Below are positions 16,609 through 25,232 of a DNA stretch of 64,000 nt, in pieces; position 1 is the stretch's first letter; every line of letters begins with the position of its first letter. The DNA lies in the NCBI GenBank assembly GCA_012798135.1, contig JAAZNU010000005.1, forward strand, positions 1 through 64,000. The letters run 5' to 3'. The DNA comes from Veillonellaceae bacterium. Its GTDB lineage: Bacteria; Bacillota_C; Negativicutes; UBA1444. Under the pieces are notes generated by a model. It had not been told where the DNA came from and did not search any database. It was given only the letters and a program-made list of their open reading frames with translations. Made by a program: the position numbers and the translations under genes.

Positions 16609-17514
16609 CTACTTTTTGTCCACCGGGGCGAGTTTGACCCGGAATATGCCGAACACGCTGAGCAATACCAGCGCCGCTCCCCACACCGTCCAGACACCGA
16701 TCGGTTCGCCGAGCAGCAGCCAGCCCAGGAACAAGGCCAATACCGGATTGACATAGGCGTAGGTCATCGCAATATTCAACGGCAGGAGTTGCAGGGAGAG
16801 GATATAGGACGTGAAAGCGAACACCGACCCGAACAACACCAGATACAGCCAGGCCAGCCAGGCCGAGCTCGTCGGTTGCGGCGCCGGTTCGCCGACCAAC
16901 AGGGAAACCAGCAGAAAGCCGACGCTGGCAAACAACTGGTGATAAGCCGACATCACCTGCGCCGACAGATGCACCGGCCGCCGGCTCTGCAGCACCGAGC
17001 CGGACGCCCAGCATACGGCCGACAGGACCAGCGCCACCACCGCCAGCATGTCCTGGGACGCGCCGCGGCTTAGCGAGGGAACGCTCAACACAGCCACGCC
17101 CGCAAAGCCGACCAGCAATGACAGCAGCAGGAGCAGCGACGGTTTTTTGCGGTAACACACCAACTCGATCAATGTCGCCCAGATCGGCGCCGACGATACA
17201 ACCAGGGAGGCAAACCCGGAACCTGCGTACTGGACCGCCCACAGCACCATGCCGTTGCCGCCCATCCACAGCAGATTGCCTACAACCGCCAACAGGGTCA
17301 ACTCCGAACGGTTGGAGAACAGCGGCTGCTTTTGCCAGCGGGCCAGCCCGAACAACAATATCGCCGCCACCACCATCCGCAACGCGCCGAACAGAAACGG
17401 CGGAAAGCCGTTGTCGGGATGGACGCCGACCCGCATCGCCAGATAAGTGGTGCTCCAGACCGTGTAAACGACAAACAAATGAAACAAGCCTCTGCGTGAC
17501 AACTGTTCGCTCAT
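16609..17514 (-). CDS. EamA/DMT-superfamily transporter
   Basis: 301-residue inner-membrane permease with ten predicted helices in two EamA repeats. The N-terminal LFHLFVVYTVWSTTYLAMRVG and the second-half AWLAWLYLVLFGSVFAFTSY with TYAYVNPVLALFLGWLLLGEP are the family signatures. Related proteins export amino acids or metabolites, or import drug-like compounds; the substrate is not predictable here. The ATG at 17514, preceded by GGGAG, is chosen over 17529. The gene ends 96 bp before the Cys-rich precursor gene on the same strand. It could be linked to that locus, but its family is ubiquitous. Confidence 0.9.
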   Translation of the reverse strand: MSEQLSRRGLFHLFVVYTVWSTTYLAMRVGVHPDNGFPPFLFGALRMVVAAILLFGLARWQKQPLFSNRSELTLLAVVGNLLWMGGNGMVLWAVQYAGSGFASLVVSSAPIWATLIELVCYRKKPSLLLLLSLLVGFAGVAVLSVPSLSRGASQDMLAVVALVLSAVCWASGSVLQSRRPVHLSAQVMSAYHQLFASVGFLLVSLLVGEPAPQPTSSAWLAWLYLVLFGSVFAFTSYILSLQLLPLNIAMTYAYVNPVLALFLGWLLLGEPIGVWTVWGAALVLLSVFGIFRVKLAPVDKK

Positions 17515-17610
17515 GAGTGCTCCCAACAATATGTAATGAAGCTATTTTACACCCTGGCGGCCGGCGGCGCCAGTTTTACTTTTCGCGGCCGCGCTATTCA
17601 CCGTGGAAGG

Positions 17611-17645
17611 GCAAAAAAAAAAGGACCGCAGACTCAGCGCGATCC
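17611..17645 (-). terminator. Terminator after signal peptidase gene
   Basis: On the minus strand GGATCGC (17645-17639) pairs with GCGGTCC (17629-17623), including one T-G wobble, followed by a ten-T tract. Confidence 0.75.
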
Positions 17646-17679
17646 TTTCCATGCCTTGCTATTCAGTTCACTCGCCCGG

Positions 17680-18219
17680 TCACAGTTTGCCGAACACAAC
17701 CCCCAGGCAGTTCGCCAGCGGAATGCTGCCGAAGTAACGACTGTCCATGCTGTTGTTCCGATTGTCGCCCATGACAAAAAGATGTCCCGGCGGCACGGTA
17801 AAGACCTGGTCGCGGCCACGACTCCCCTGATCCTTGATATAGGGTTCATCCAACCGCCGCCCGTTGCGGAACACCAGCCCGCTTTTGATTTCAATCGTAT
17901 CGCCGGGTCGGCCGATGACCCGCTTCACATAAAAATAGTCGGGCTGTTTCAGCAGCCGCGAAAACGATTCCGTCAGATCGTCGCGCACGCTGCGTTGTCG
18001 ATGAATCCGGCTGTCCAGAACGACAATGTCGCCATAGTCAGGCAACCGGGAAAACGTATGCGCCATCTTCTGCACGAACAAAGAATCGCCGTCTTTCAGG
18101 CCCGGCTCCATGGACGGGCCGGCGACGACCATCCGCTGAAAAACGAAGGCATTGATCAATAATGCGATGGCCAGGGCAAAAACGATGCTTTCCGCCCACT
18201 GCCGAATACTTTTCGTCAT
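17680..18219 (-). CDS. lepB: Type I signal peptidase
   Basis: 179-residue Ser/Lys-dyad protease that removes signal peptides on the outer face of the cytoplasmic membrane. One N-terminal membrane anchor (about residues 11-28) is followed by box B VAGPSMEPGLKDGD with nucleophile Ser36. YFYVKRVIGRPGD contains general-base Lys99. GDNRNNSMDSRYFG is box E. The short Gram-positive SipS-like length and single anchor fit a Firmicutes enzyme. The ATG at 18219 is preceded by AAGGGGGACC. No obvious operon partners. Confidence 0.95.
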   Translation of the reverse strand: MTKSIRQWAESIVFALAIALLINAFVFQRMVVAGPSMEPGLKDGDSLFVQKMAHTFSRLPDYGDIVVLDSRIHRQRSVRDDLTESFSRLLKQPDYFYVKRVIGRPGDTIEIKSGLVFRNGRRLDEPYIKDQGSRGRDQVFTVPPGHLFVMGDNRNNSMDSRYFGSIPLANCLGVVFGKL

Positions 18220-18386
18220 AACGGTCCCCCTTGTCCATCTTGAATCAAACTACGAGCAGTGCATTGCACAGTAAGAATGCATGCAGCCGTTGCGGCTCAA
18301 CCCGGAACGACTCGCAATACCCCTGCCCATATGATAGCATATATTTACGGCGGAGAAAATCAACCGTCGTGTAAGGAGGCCCATCC

Positions 18387-18659
18387 ATGCGCAATCAGGA
18401 AATCCAAATCATCGAGCTGGAACGGGAAGATCGCCTGGAAGCCATTCGCTTGCTCCGCGAATTCTTTCTGGCAACGCGGGAGGAATCGCTCAGCGATTTT
18501 CAGGCGGCCGCACTGCTGGATTTTTTCCTGCGCTATGTCGGCCCGGGGATCTATAATCGGGCCATCACCGATTCCCACGCCTTTCTGCTGCAAAAACTCG
18601 ACGACCTGTACGGGCTGGAAAAACGGATCATCCCCATTGAACGGCATCGTTGTCCCTGA
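18387..18659 (+). CDS. DUF2164-family small protein
   Basis: 90-residue, acidic, helical protein. The stretch LSDFQAAALLDFFLRYVGPGIYNRAI matches the pattern of DUF2164 proteins, whose function is unknown. A textbook AAGGAGG site lies 8 nt before the ATG. Single gene flanked by divergent signal peptidase and convergent minus-strand genes. Family recognition is from memory of the motif. Confidence 0.75.
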   Translation: MRNQEIQIIELEREDRLEAIRLLREFFLATREESLSDFQAAALLDFFLRYVGPGIYNRAITDSHAFLLQKLDDLYGLEKRIIPIERHRCP

Positions 18660-18668
18660 AGCAAACTG

Positions 18669-18896
18669 TCAGGTAATATCCTGGCAACTCGGGGTTGGTT
18701 GCGGCGGCGTACCCACCCACAAATCAAAAAAGGCGTTATATTTCATGTCGACTTCAAACGCTTTGCTGCCCAAAAAAATGACCGTCATGTCCGTCGCACC
18801 CGCAAACCTGCCGGGCATAGCCGCCGATACATGATCGAGGTTGACCGTGATGATGTTGCCACTAACCAGCAGCAGTCTCGCCGTTCGCATTTTCAC
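18669..18896 (-). CDS. Small conserved-looking protein coupled to pcm
   Basis: 75 residues of unknown function. Its ATG overlaps the pcm stop in an ATGA arrangement (18893-18896), strong evidence of translational coupling. The sequence (ARLLLVSGNIITVNLDHVSA, then DMTVIFLGSKAFEVD) reads like a small beta-rich domain with a Pro-rich tail. I recognise no family. Confidence 0.6.
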   Translation of the reverse strand: MKMRTARLLLVSGNIITVNLDHVSAAMPGRFAGATDMTVIFLGSKAFEVDMKYNAFFDLWVGTPPQPTPSCQDIT

Positions 18897-19600
18897 CAGC
18901 CCCTTCCGTCTTTTTCGTCAATCATGAACCATTCCGCCGTCTGTTGCCAGCCGTTCCGGCCCAGCAGCGGCACAAAGCGGCAGTCGGTATGTTCTGCCGT
19001 TTGGAAGCCCTCGGCAGTGCGCTGCACGACGAGCAATTTTTGCGCCACCAGATTGCCCACCGGGATCACCAGACGTCCCGCCGGTTTTAGCTGTTCCAGA
19101 AGCGCCGGCGGAACCTCCGGCGCTCCCGCCGTCACCACGATCGAATCATACGGCGCGTCGCTCGCCCAGCCCAGCGTTCCATCCGCCTGATGCACCTCGA
19201 CATTCAGAAATCCGCCACGCTGCAGCCGCAACCGCGCCGATTCCGCAAGCGCCGGCAAAATCTCCAGGGAGATCACCCGCGTCGCCAACCGGCTGAGCAG
19301 CGCGGCGTTATAGCCGCTGCCCGTTCCCACCTCCAGCACCGTTTCCGGGCCGGTGAGCCGCATTTGCTGCAACATGTCCGCCACCATCAACGGTTGAGAG
19401 ATGGTCTGCCCGCAACCGATCGGCAGGGGAAAATCTCCGTAAGCTTCTTCGTCGGCGATTCCGGACGCGCAAAACCAATGCCGGGGCACTTCCGCCATGG
19501 CGGCCAAAACGCGGGGATCGTCAATTCCGCGCTCACGCAACTGCACCTGAACCATTCGCGCCCGCAGCATCCGCCGTTTCGGCGAATCCTCCCAGTTCAT
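18893..19600 (-). CDS. pcm: Protein-L-isoaspartate O-methyltransferase
   Basis: SAM-dependent repair enzyme that methylates isoaspartyl residues in damaged proteins. About 235 residues from the ATG at 19600, preceded by GAGGGGGCGG. The frame remains open upstream to a TTG at 19723, giving a 276-residue form whose extra N-terminus is basic and hydrophobic and probably not translated. Motifs: RHWFCASGIADEEAYGDFPLPIGCGQTISQP (the Pcm signature, here split across about residues 37-67) and the SAM-binding LEVGTGSGYNAALL. YDSIVVTAGAPEVPPALLEQLKPGG-like region follows. Co-transcribed with the downstream 75-aa gene. Confidence 0.92.
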   Translation of the reverse strand: MNWEDSPKRRMLRARMVQVQLRERGIDDPRVLAAMAEVPRHWFCASGIADEEAYGDFPLPIGCGQTISQPLMVADMLQQMRLTGPETVLEVGTGSGYNAALLSRLATRVISLEILPALAESARLRLQRGGFLNVEVHQADGTLGWASDAPYDSIVVTAGAPEVPPALLEQLKPAGRLVIPVGNLVAQKLLVVQRTAEGFQTAEHTDCRFVPLLGRNGWQQTAEWFMIDEKDGRGW

Positions 19601-19729
19601 CCCGCCCCGCCCCCTCAAGAAAGCGACAAATCGTTTTAACACGGCAAATTGGTCCAACCGATGCAACGTGAAAAAAAGGCGGGGGCGCTGCATCCCCTGC
19701 CTGATCATTCTATATCCTAACAATTCGAA

Positions 19730-19918
19730 TTAAATTGGCGCCACTTCCTCGTATTCATCGAGCAGCAAATCATGGGCCAGCTCTTCATCGATTCCGAACA
19801 CGGCGGCGCTTCTTCTCTCTTTGTCGCAAAGAACCTTGATTCCGTTCACTCTTTCCTGGATTTCCACAAACTCCATCAGATCTTCCAGCGTGTCAAAATA
19901 CCGGACATATGTTGCCAC
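19730..19918 (-). CDS. Small acidic hypothetical protein
   Basis: 62 residues starting at GTG 19918, which follows AAGGAGG by 6 nt; the GTG at 19927 lies inside that ribosome binding site and is rejected. The sequence (VRYFDTLEDLMEFVEIQERVNGIKVL...) is acidic and helical, ending EYEEVAPI. No family recognised. The strong initiation site supports it as a real gene, perhaps upstream of pcm in one transcript. Confidence 0.6.
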   Translation of the reverse strand: MATYVRYFDTLEDLMEFVEIQERVNGIKVLCDKERRSAAVFGIDEELAHDLLLDEYEEVAPI

Positions 19919-20037
19919 ACCGTCCACCTCCTTCTCCCGGTCGGGATCTGTTGGTTGAATTTTCTGTTTTTATTATATCATGAACTCGGGCGCCCTGTCG
20001 ACAACGCCTCGTAATGTCCGCAAATATTTTCCTGTTT

Positions 20038-20925
20038 TCAATAGGGGGCCAGTCTGGCGCCATACGCGCCAAAATCCGTACCCACGCCGATTTCGCCGCC
20101 CAGCACCTCACGCATGAATTTCCCCACCACGTAGTTGTTCGTGCCGCTGCCGCCGACCCCTTCCAGGAAAAACGCCGCGAAGCCAGCAATCTCCACCGTA
20201 TCCCGCCCCTGCGGATCGCCGATGACAATCGGAATGACGATGATCCGGGGTGAGCCGGACTGTACGGTTTCAAACGTGGCTGTAGGGTCTTTTTGTATCC
20301 GGTAATTGACCCCCTGGGTAGTGGGGCCGGAAATATTGCCCGGTTTGGTGGCTACGATATCGCCCACTTTCAGGGGCGACTGATAGCCGTTTTGGATGTC
20401 ATACAAATAGTCTTTCGCGCCATTGCCGGATAACGACAACGCGCCAAAATTGCCGGTATTGCCGTCTCCGCCACCGGCCTTCAGGATATAGTCGACGCCA
20501 TACGTCAGTTCCATCTGCTGCAGCCCGAACGGCACCACGCCGGTATAGCCGACGATCACGCCGACATTGGCCCGGGCGCGGGCCGTAACGTTGGACGCCG
20601 TATTCCCGAAAACACGGGCGAACAACAGGTTTACACTGCGCGACCCCACAGCCCGCAGGCTGCTGTTGTCATTGAGTACCTCAAAGGCAACCGAATCGTT
20701 TGGTTTACCATTCACGGCGGCATACTGTCCCGCCGTGGCCATCGCTCCCGCCGCGTCCGTCGGCAGTTCCTGGGCCCCGGCCATCACCGCCATATCCAAT
20801 GCTTTTTGCAGGTCCAGCCGATTGACGTACAACACGCCGACATCGACCACCAGCGCCGTCATGCCGACCAGTGCGGAAACCACCAATGCAAACAGAACAC
20901 TGGCTTGGCCTTTGTTGTTCATCAT
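20038..20925 (-). CDS. TadG-like pilus-assembly/secreted protein
   Basis: 295 residues with an N-terminal type-IV-pilin-like membrane segment. NNKGQASVLFALVVSALVGM and ALVVDVGVLYVNRLDLQKALD (about residues 24-44) are the TadG/Flp assembly signature. The rest is a secreted beta-rich region with NLLFARVFGNTASNVTARARA, also typical of TadG N-terminal domain proteins. It lacks the long von Willebrand domain of full TadG. Its ATG overlaps the TadE stop by 4 bp. Likely part of a minimal Tad-like surface or secretion apparatus; no TadA ATPase or Flp pilin genes are in the window. Confidence 0.82.
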   Translation of the reverse strand: MMNNKGQASVLFALVVSALVGMTALVVDVGVLYVNRLDLQKALDMAVMAGAQELPTDAAGAMATAGQYAAVNGKPNDSVAFEVLNDNSSLRAVGSRSVNLLFARVFGNTASNVTARARANVGVIVGYTGVVPFGLQQMELTYGVDYILKAGGGDGNTGNFGALSLSGNGAKDYLYDIQNGYQSPLKVGDIVATKPGNISGPTTQGVNYRIQKDPTATFETVQSGSPRIIVIPIVIGDPQGRDTVEIAGFAAFFLEGVGGSGTNNYVVGKFMREVLGGEIGVGTDFGAYGARLAPY

Positions 20926-21305
20926 TCCGACCTCGCAGTCGCCGACGAGGTGATTGTGTAGGGGTTCGCCGGCATGAGAACCGCAATCAGCGGTGTTAGG
21001 AAAGTGTGGGGAAGCGATACGGAAACCGTCACCGGCAGTCCGGTCACGCGCGGCGCCGGCGGAGAAACCGTCACCGTCAGGTTGCTGACTGTCGGCATGG
21101 TGGCCTGGGCCGTCGCCGTAATCGTCTGGTCTGTTGCGTTCGTGTCCAGCGCGGCAATTCGGGCCGCTTCGCGGGCGGCATAGGTCACGTTGATGTGGGC
21201 ATGGAAAAACAAACCGAATTCCAGCAGCCCCATGACCAGGACCGCCAAAACCGGCAGTATCAGCGCGAATTCAACAATGGCCTGGCCCCGGTTGTTCTTT
21301 CTCAT
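20922..21305 (-). CDS. TadE-like pseudopilin
   Basis: 127 residues. The N-terminus RKNNRGQAIVEFALILPVL, then LLEFGLFFHAHINVTYAAREAARIAA, is the diagnostic TadE motif, with Glu at position 5 of the mature hydrophobic helix as in type IV pilin-like proteins. The ATG at 21305 follows GGAAGGG; a longer frame to 21398 has no such site. Overlaps the TadG-like gene downstream by 4 bp (one operon). Confidence 0.88.
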   Translation of the reverse strand: MRKNNRGQAIVEFALILPVLAVLVMGLLEFGLFFHAHINVTYAAREAARIAALDTNATDQTITATAQATMPTVSNLTVTVSPPAPRVTGLPVTVSVSLPHTFLTPLIAVLMPANPYTITSSATARSE

Positions 21306-21423
21306 CGTCCGACCCTTCCGGCAAAACCACATTGCTTTGTTACAGCTTAGGCAGGGTATTTCCAGTTTCATTGTAGCAACTCGCCGCTGCCGCCTCATCG
21401 TCCGCCGGTCTTATTCGCAATAG

Positions 21424-21449
21424 GAAAAAGGTCCCGTTTTACGAGACCT
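21424..21449 (-). terminator. Terminator after the HD-GYP gene
   Basis: An 8-bp stem (AGGTCTCG with CGGGACCT, one U-G wobble) on the minus strand, a short loop and a T5 tract, 15 nt after the stop. Confidence 0.7.
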
Positions 21450-21463
21450 CCGCCCTGGAAAGG

Positions 21464-22624
21464 TCAGTTGGCTTGCGTCACTGCTTGTCCCAGCTCAAAG
21501 ACTTCTTTTTCTTTTAACACGCGCGTAATCATCAACGTCAAATGTTCGGCAAGATCGATTTCCTCTTGCGTTTCCAGCAGTTTCCCCTGTCGGTCGGTCA
21601 GCAGGCGAAGGCAGGGCCGCGTCTGCAGCTTGGGGAGCACTTGGGTAACGACGCCGTACTGCCCGTTATCCAGTTGGACAACCGAGCCGATGGGATAAAT
21701 GGCCACATGCGTCAAAAACAGTTGCAAAACTTCACGATCGACGTAGGTATCACCCAGCAGCATCATCACCTCGTAGGCTTCATGGGGGATCATCCCTTTG
21801 CGGTAAGGACGGTCGGACACCAGGGCATCGAAGGTGTCCGCCACGGCGACTACCTTGGCGTATTCCAGAATCTTGTCCGCTGCCAGACTACGGGGATATC
21901 CCTTGCCATCGACGCGTTCATGGTGCTGGAAAGCGATATGCGCCGCCGTAATCGGAATTTCCGGGACTGTGCGCAGAATATTGAAACCCTGTTCCGGATG
22001 TTGCTGCACCAAAGCCGATTCCTCCGGCGACAGATTGCCCATCTTGAGCAACAGTGAATCCGGCAGCATCATCATTCCAAAGTCGTGCAGCAAAGTGCCC
22101 AGGGCCAGATCCTGCAGCTTTCCTTCCGGATACCCCATATTGACCGCAATCAGCAGCGACAAAATACACGTGTTGACGGAATGGGCATATAGATAATCGT
22201 GGTAGGTTCTCATATCCAACTGATGGATCATGGAAGAGCGGTTGCGGATGACTTCGCCGACCAGGTCCCGCAACAGCGGCTTTATTCCGCTGATGTCCAA
22301 TGCCTTGGTCTTTTTGTAAGCGGCAACGGCTCTTTGCAGGGCCATTTCGCACTTCATGCGGCTGTCTTCCGCCACCACATCGGGCACGTCGATATTTTGA
22401 AACAGCGGATTCCAGACATAAATCGACCCCAAGGCGGATTTTTGAATACTGGCCACCATCACATCCGTCAGGACGGTATCGGCAGTCACCAAGAGCCGCC
22501 CGTCGGCGCTGCGAACATTCTTGGCGGCAACCATTCCCTGTTCCAAAAAGCCGACTGAAATTCTTTGCAATAATTCCACTCTCCCGCGCAGCAACTGCCC
22601 GTAACGCAGCAAGGCAGCCATCAC
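21464..22624 (-). CDS. HD-GYP domain protein (probable cyclic-di-GMP phosphodiesterase)
   Basis: About 386 residues. The HD-GYP domain (about residues 135-300) has the metal site HSVNTC, LLHDFG (HD) and HHERVDGKGYP. The GYP is complete, so an active phosphodiesterase is expected. The N-terminal ~110 residues (SADGRLLVTADTVLT...) resemble the DUF3391-like module seen in some HD-GYP proteins. The C-terminal region may be regulatory. The start is uncertain: GTG 22624 lacks a ribosome binding site, and internal GTG/TTG codons near 22570 follow GGGAGAG. Stand-alone; no diguanylate cyclase is nearby. Confidence 0.88.
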   Translation of the reverse strand: MMAALLRYGQLLRGRVELLQRISVGFLEQGMVAAKNVRSADGRLLVTADTVLTDVMVASIQKSALGSIYVWNPLFQNIDVPDVVAEDSRMKCEMALQRAVAAYKKTKALDISGIKPLLRDLVGEVIRNRSSMIHQLDMRTYHDYLYAHSVNTCILSLLIAVNMGYPEGKLQDLALGTLLHDFGMMMLPDSLLLKMGNLSPEESALVQQHPEQGFNILRTVPEIPITAAHIAFQHHERVDGKGYPRSLAADKILEYAKVVAVADTFDALVSDRPYRKGMIPHEAYEVMMLLGDTYVDREVLQLFLTHVAIYPIGSVVQLDNGQYGVVTQVLPKLQTRPCLRLLTDRQGKLLETQEEIDLAEHLTLMITRVLKEKEVFELGQAVTQAN

Positions 22625-22651
22625 AAAATTTCAGGCAATTCGCGGGACGGC

Positions 22652-22680
22652 AAGAGGCTCCTCGGGAAAACCGAAGAGCC
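22652..22680 (-). terminator. GGCTCTTCGG-family hairpin downstream of phzF-like gene
   Basis: GGCTCTTCGG (22680-22671, minus) pairs with CCGAGGAGCC (22665-22656), followed by only a TCTT run. The 166 bp between this hairpin and the phzF-like stop hold only a weak 49-codon frame without a ribosome binding site. Confidence 0.55.
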
Positions 22681-22846
22681 CCTATATCCATCCCTTATCT
22701 AAATTTTATCCCATATTGCCATTCATCGAATCCGCCATTCGTCCCAAGCCACCAGGACAAAAGTCCCATCTCCACCTGTAAACCCAAGAGCATCCTGGCC
22801 GATTGGGTTCGCAGATTTGGGCCAGACGAATGAAATCCTTCCATAT

Positions 22847-23737
22847 TCAGCCGTGCAGGCAGTAATCGCCGCAAATCCGGGTCAGTGCCGACCCGCCGAA
22901 CAAGATCCGGTCCGCCGTTGCCGTGTGGATTTTGCGCAGCTTCACGATGTTGGGCACCATTTTTGACGGTCCCTGCTCGATGGTAACATTCGAAGTCCAT
23001 CGTCCGTTTTGAATCAAATAGTAGCCAAATGCCGAATTGCCCGACCCTGTCGCCGGGTCCTCGAGATAGCCGAACTTCGGCGCGAACACCCGGGTCCGGT
23101 ACTGACTGGACTGCAGATAGGTTTCTGGCGAGTAAACCAGGACAATGTCAACATCCCCACTCAGACAAAACTGCCGCAACGCTTCCTGCGGCGGCTTCAG
23201 GCCGAGGCAGGCGTCCAGGGAGGCCAACGGCACAATCAAGGTCCGCAGGCCGGCATTGACGATTTGCACCGGCGCAGCGACAGCCAGCGCTGACGGATCG
23301 ATTGCCAGCGCGCCGGCAATCTCGTCGGCAGACCAGCCGCACGGCAGGAATTGCGGTTCCGGCGCCATCACATACACCGCGTCTTCATCGTCAATATGGT
23401 TGAACACCGTCAGCTTTCCCGCATTGACATACAGGGAAAGCTCTTTTTGTCGCCGCAAGGTCTCATTCGAACGGATCCAGTCATACAGGGCGGCAATCGA
23501 CGCGTGCCCGCAAAATTCGACTTCGCACTCCGACGAATAGTATTTCAGCCGGACGCCGTCAGCGACCGGGAACAGGAATGCGACTTCGCTGACGAACCCT
23601 TTCAGTTCCCAGGCGATCCGCTGCATCGCCGCGACGGTGATGTCCTGTTCGTGTTGCAGGCAGACGCATCCCGCCGGATTGCCGGTTGCTTGCCCGCCGG
23701 TAAAGGCGTCGATCTTCTTGAACGAGAACTTCTGCAT
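22847..23737 (-). CDS. PhzF-family isomerase
   Basis: 296 residues of the PhzF/diaminopimelate-epimerase fold. The N-terminal KKIDAFTGGQATGNPAGCV contains the conserved GNPA. FVSEVAFLFP holds the catalytic-Glu position (SE in place of the usual NxSETAF). ECEVEFCGHASIAALY matches the FCGHATLA motif. LEDPATGSGNSAFGYYL near residue 225 is the DPATGSA motif. Outside phenazine producers these proteins have unknown roles, and no phenazine genes are here. Good GAAGGAG site before the ATG. Confidence 0.9.
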   Translation of the reverse strand: MQKFSFKKIDAFTGGQATGNPAGCVCLQHEQDITVAAMQRIAWELKGFVSEVAFLFPVADGVRLKYYSSECEVEFCGHASIAALYDWIRSNETLRRQKELSLYVNAGKLTVFNHIDDEDAVYVMAPEPQFLPCGWSADEIAGALAIDPSALAVAAPVQIVNAGLRTLIVPLASLDACLGLKPPQEALRQFCLSGDVDIVLVYSPETYLQSSQYRTRVFAPKFGYLEDPATGSGNSAFGYYLIQNGRWTSNVTIEQGPSKMVPNIVKLRKIHTATADRILFGGSALTRICGDYCLHG

Positions 23738-23852
23738 CTTCTATCGCTCCTTCGCTTGCCGTTGCCTAACGGGTCACTCTGAACAGTATTGTAACCGGAC
23801 TATCCCTACGGATAAAGAGCCAATTCCCAAATTGGCAGAAGTCCAAACCCGT

Positions 23853-24638
23853 TCATGTACGGATGGCGTCCAGCCTTGCCAGTAAGTCGCCATAACGGGC
23901 CAGTGCGGCCCGTTCCTCCACCTTACGGCCCGATTGATAGAAAGTCACTGTCCCATCGCCCTGATCGGTCATCCCCTGGGCCGCCAATATGCGAACAAGG
24001 TTGTTCACAGTTCCCCGGTTGCCGTCGATGATCGCCGTGTGCGGCGCCGCAATGTTGCGGAACAGATCGGCAAAAAAGACAAAGTGGGTACAGCCCAGCA
24101 CGATCGCCTCGTAATCGTTCAAAGCGAATTTTCCCAACTGTTCCCGCAAATACGGCAATACTGTCGCCGCTTCAAACTGACGGTTTTCGGCGAATTCGAC
24201 CAATCCCGGCAGCGGCAGGGTGTCGACGATATGTTCGTTATCGATTTGGACCAAAAGATTGTGCAGTTTTTCCTCCTTCAGGGTCAGGGCGGTTGCCGTA
24301 ACCAAAATCCGTCCCGCATGCCGGGGAGTTCTGTCCACTGCCACCTTTACCGCCGGTTCCATGCCGATGATCGGCAATTGGCGATACTTTGCCCGCAAAT
24401 CCTCGATGGCCACGCTGGTCGCCGTATTGCAGGCAATCACGATGGCGCCGGCCCCCTGCTGAACCAAACAGTCCACCGCCGCAAAAACATATTCCCGGAC
24501 CGCCGCTTTCGGTTTGGGGCCGTAGGGGACGTGATCGGTGTCCGCATAATATAAAAAATCCGACCGCGGCAGCCATTGCCGAGCCTCATGCAGCACCGAC
24601 ACGCCGCCGATTCCGGAATCAAAAAAACCGATTGTCAT
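23853..24638 (-). CDS. murI: Glutamate racemase
   Basis: 261-residue cofactor-independent racemase supplying D-glutamate for peptidoglycan. TIGFFDSGIGGVSVL at the start carries the Asp-Ser pair; VIACNTATS holds catalytic Cys 1; LGCTHFVFF holds Cys 2 near residue 180. YADTDHVPYGPK is the typical substrate loop. I start at the ATG at 24638, after AAGGAGG; the upstream start at 24683 includes that site and is rejected. The divergence at the second Cys motif (VFFADLF for the usual YPLL) is worth noting, since some MurI-like proteins act as Asp/Glu racemases. Confidence 0.9.
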   Translation of the reverse strand: MTIGFFDSGIGGVSVLHEARQWLPRSDFLYYADTDHVPYGPKPKAAVREYVFAAVDCLVQQGAGAIVIACNTATSVAIEDLRAKYRQLPIIGMEPAVKVAVDRTPRHAGRILVTATALTLKEEKLHNLLVQIDNEHIVDTLPLPGLVEFAENRQFEAATVLPYLREQLGKFALNDYEAIVLGCTHFVFFADLFRNIAAPHTAIIDGNRGTVNNLVRILAAQGMTDQGDGTVTFYQSGRKVEERAALARYGDLLARLDAIRT

Positions 24639-24673
24639 CTTGGGGCCTCCTTGCAGCTTCGAACGGACGAATA

Positions 24674-25033
24674 CTAAATCCACTCGAGAACCTCTTTGGT
24701 CTTTTCCGTGATTACATTGCCGGTATTCAAAGTCCCTTTGGGCTCGATCAGCATCACCTGAACTTCTTCGGCCGCCACCGGCAAATGATCCACGCCTTTC
24801 GGAATGACGATCAGCTCACCGGCGCCGACGCTCACCGCTCGGTCCCGGAACTTGATGGTCAGTTCTCCCTTGACGACGAAGAACAGTTCATCTTCCCGTT
24901 CGTGATGATGCCAGTCGAATTCGCCTTTCAGTTTGGCCAGTTTGATATAGGAGTCGTTCAGCTCGCCGACGATCTTGGGACTCCAGAATTCATGAAACAG
25001 GCTGAATTTCTGTTCCAGAATGATTTTATCCAT
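24674..25033 (-). CDS. Cupin-domain protein
   Basis: 119 residues forming a single cupin barrel. FDWHHHEREDELFFVVKGELTI is motif 1 (H-x-H, E; split about residues 38-59), and GELIVIPKGVDHLPVA is motif 2, providing the metal ligands. Small stand-alone cupins of this kind are usually of unknown function (isomerase or sensor). Ends 35 bp upstream of murI on the same strand, so the two may be co-transcribed. The start is the ATG at 25033; GTG 25042 overlaps the ribosome binding site. Confidence 0.85.
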   Translation of the reverse strand: MDKIILEQKFSLFHEFWSPKIVGELNDSYIKLAKLKGEFDWHHHEREDELFFVVKGELTIKFRDRAVSVGAGELIVIPKGVDHLPVAAEEVQVMLIEPKGTLNTGNVITEKTKEVLEWI

Positions 25034-25232
25034 ACGTGCCACCGCCTTCAGTTTTTTATGTGATGTCCCGCATAGTGTATTGTATATGGAATCTCAATCC
25101 AGATAAATATCCAATTGCAGAAATGCAAGCGGTCCGCCGAAAACAGCAATAATTTGCAAGACTTCCCCGTCGTTTCTCGACGATAATACCATTAAACCAA
25201 TTCACCGCATAGCGGAAAGGAGTTCAAAAAAC

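Noticed and set aside
22695..22844. 49-codon frame after the phzF-like gene
   Set aside because: No ribosome binding site at its ATG and no recognisable features; probably non-coding.
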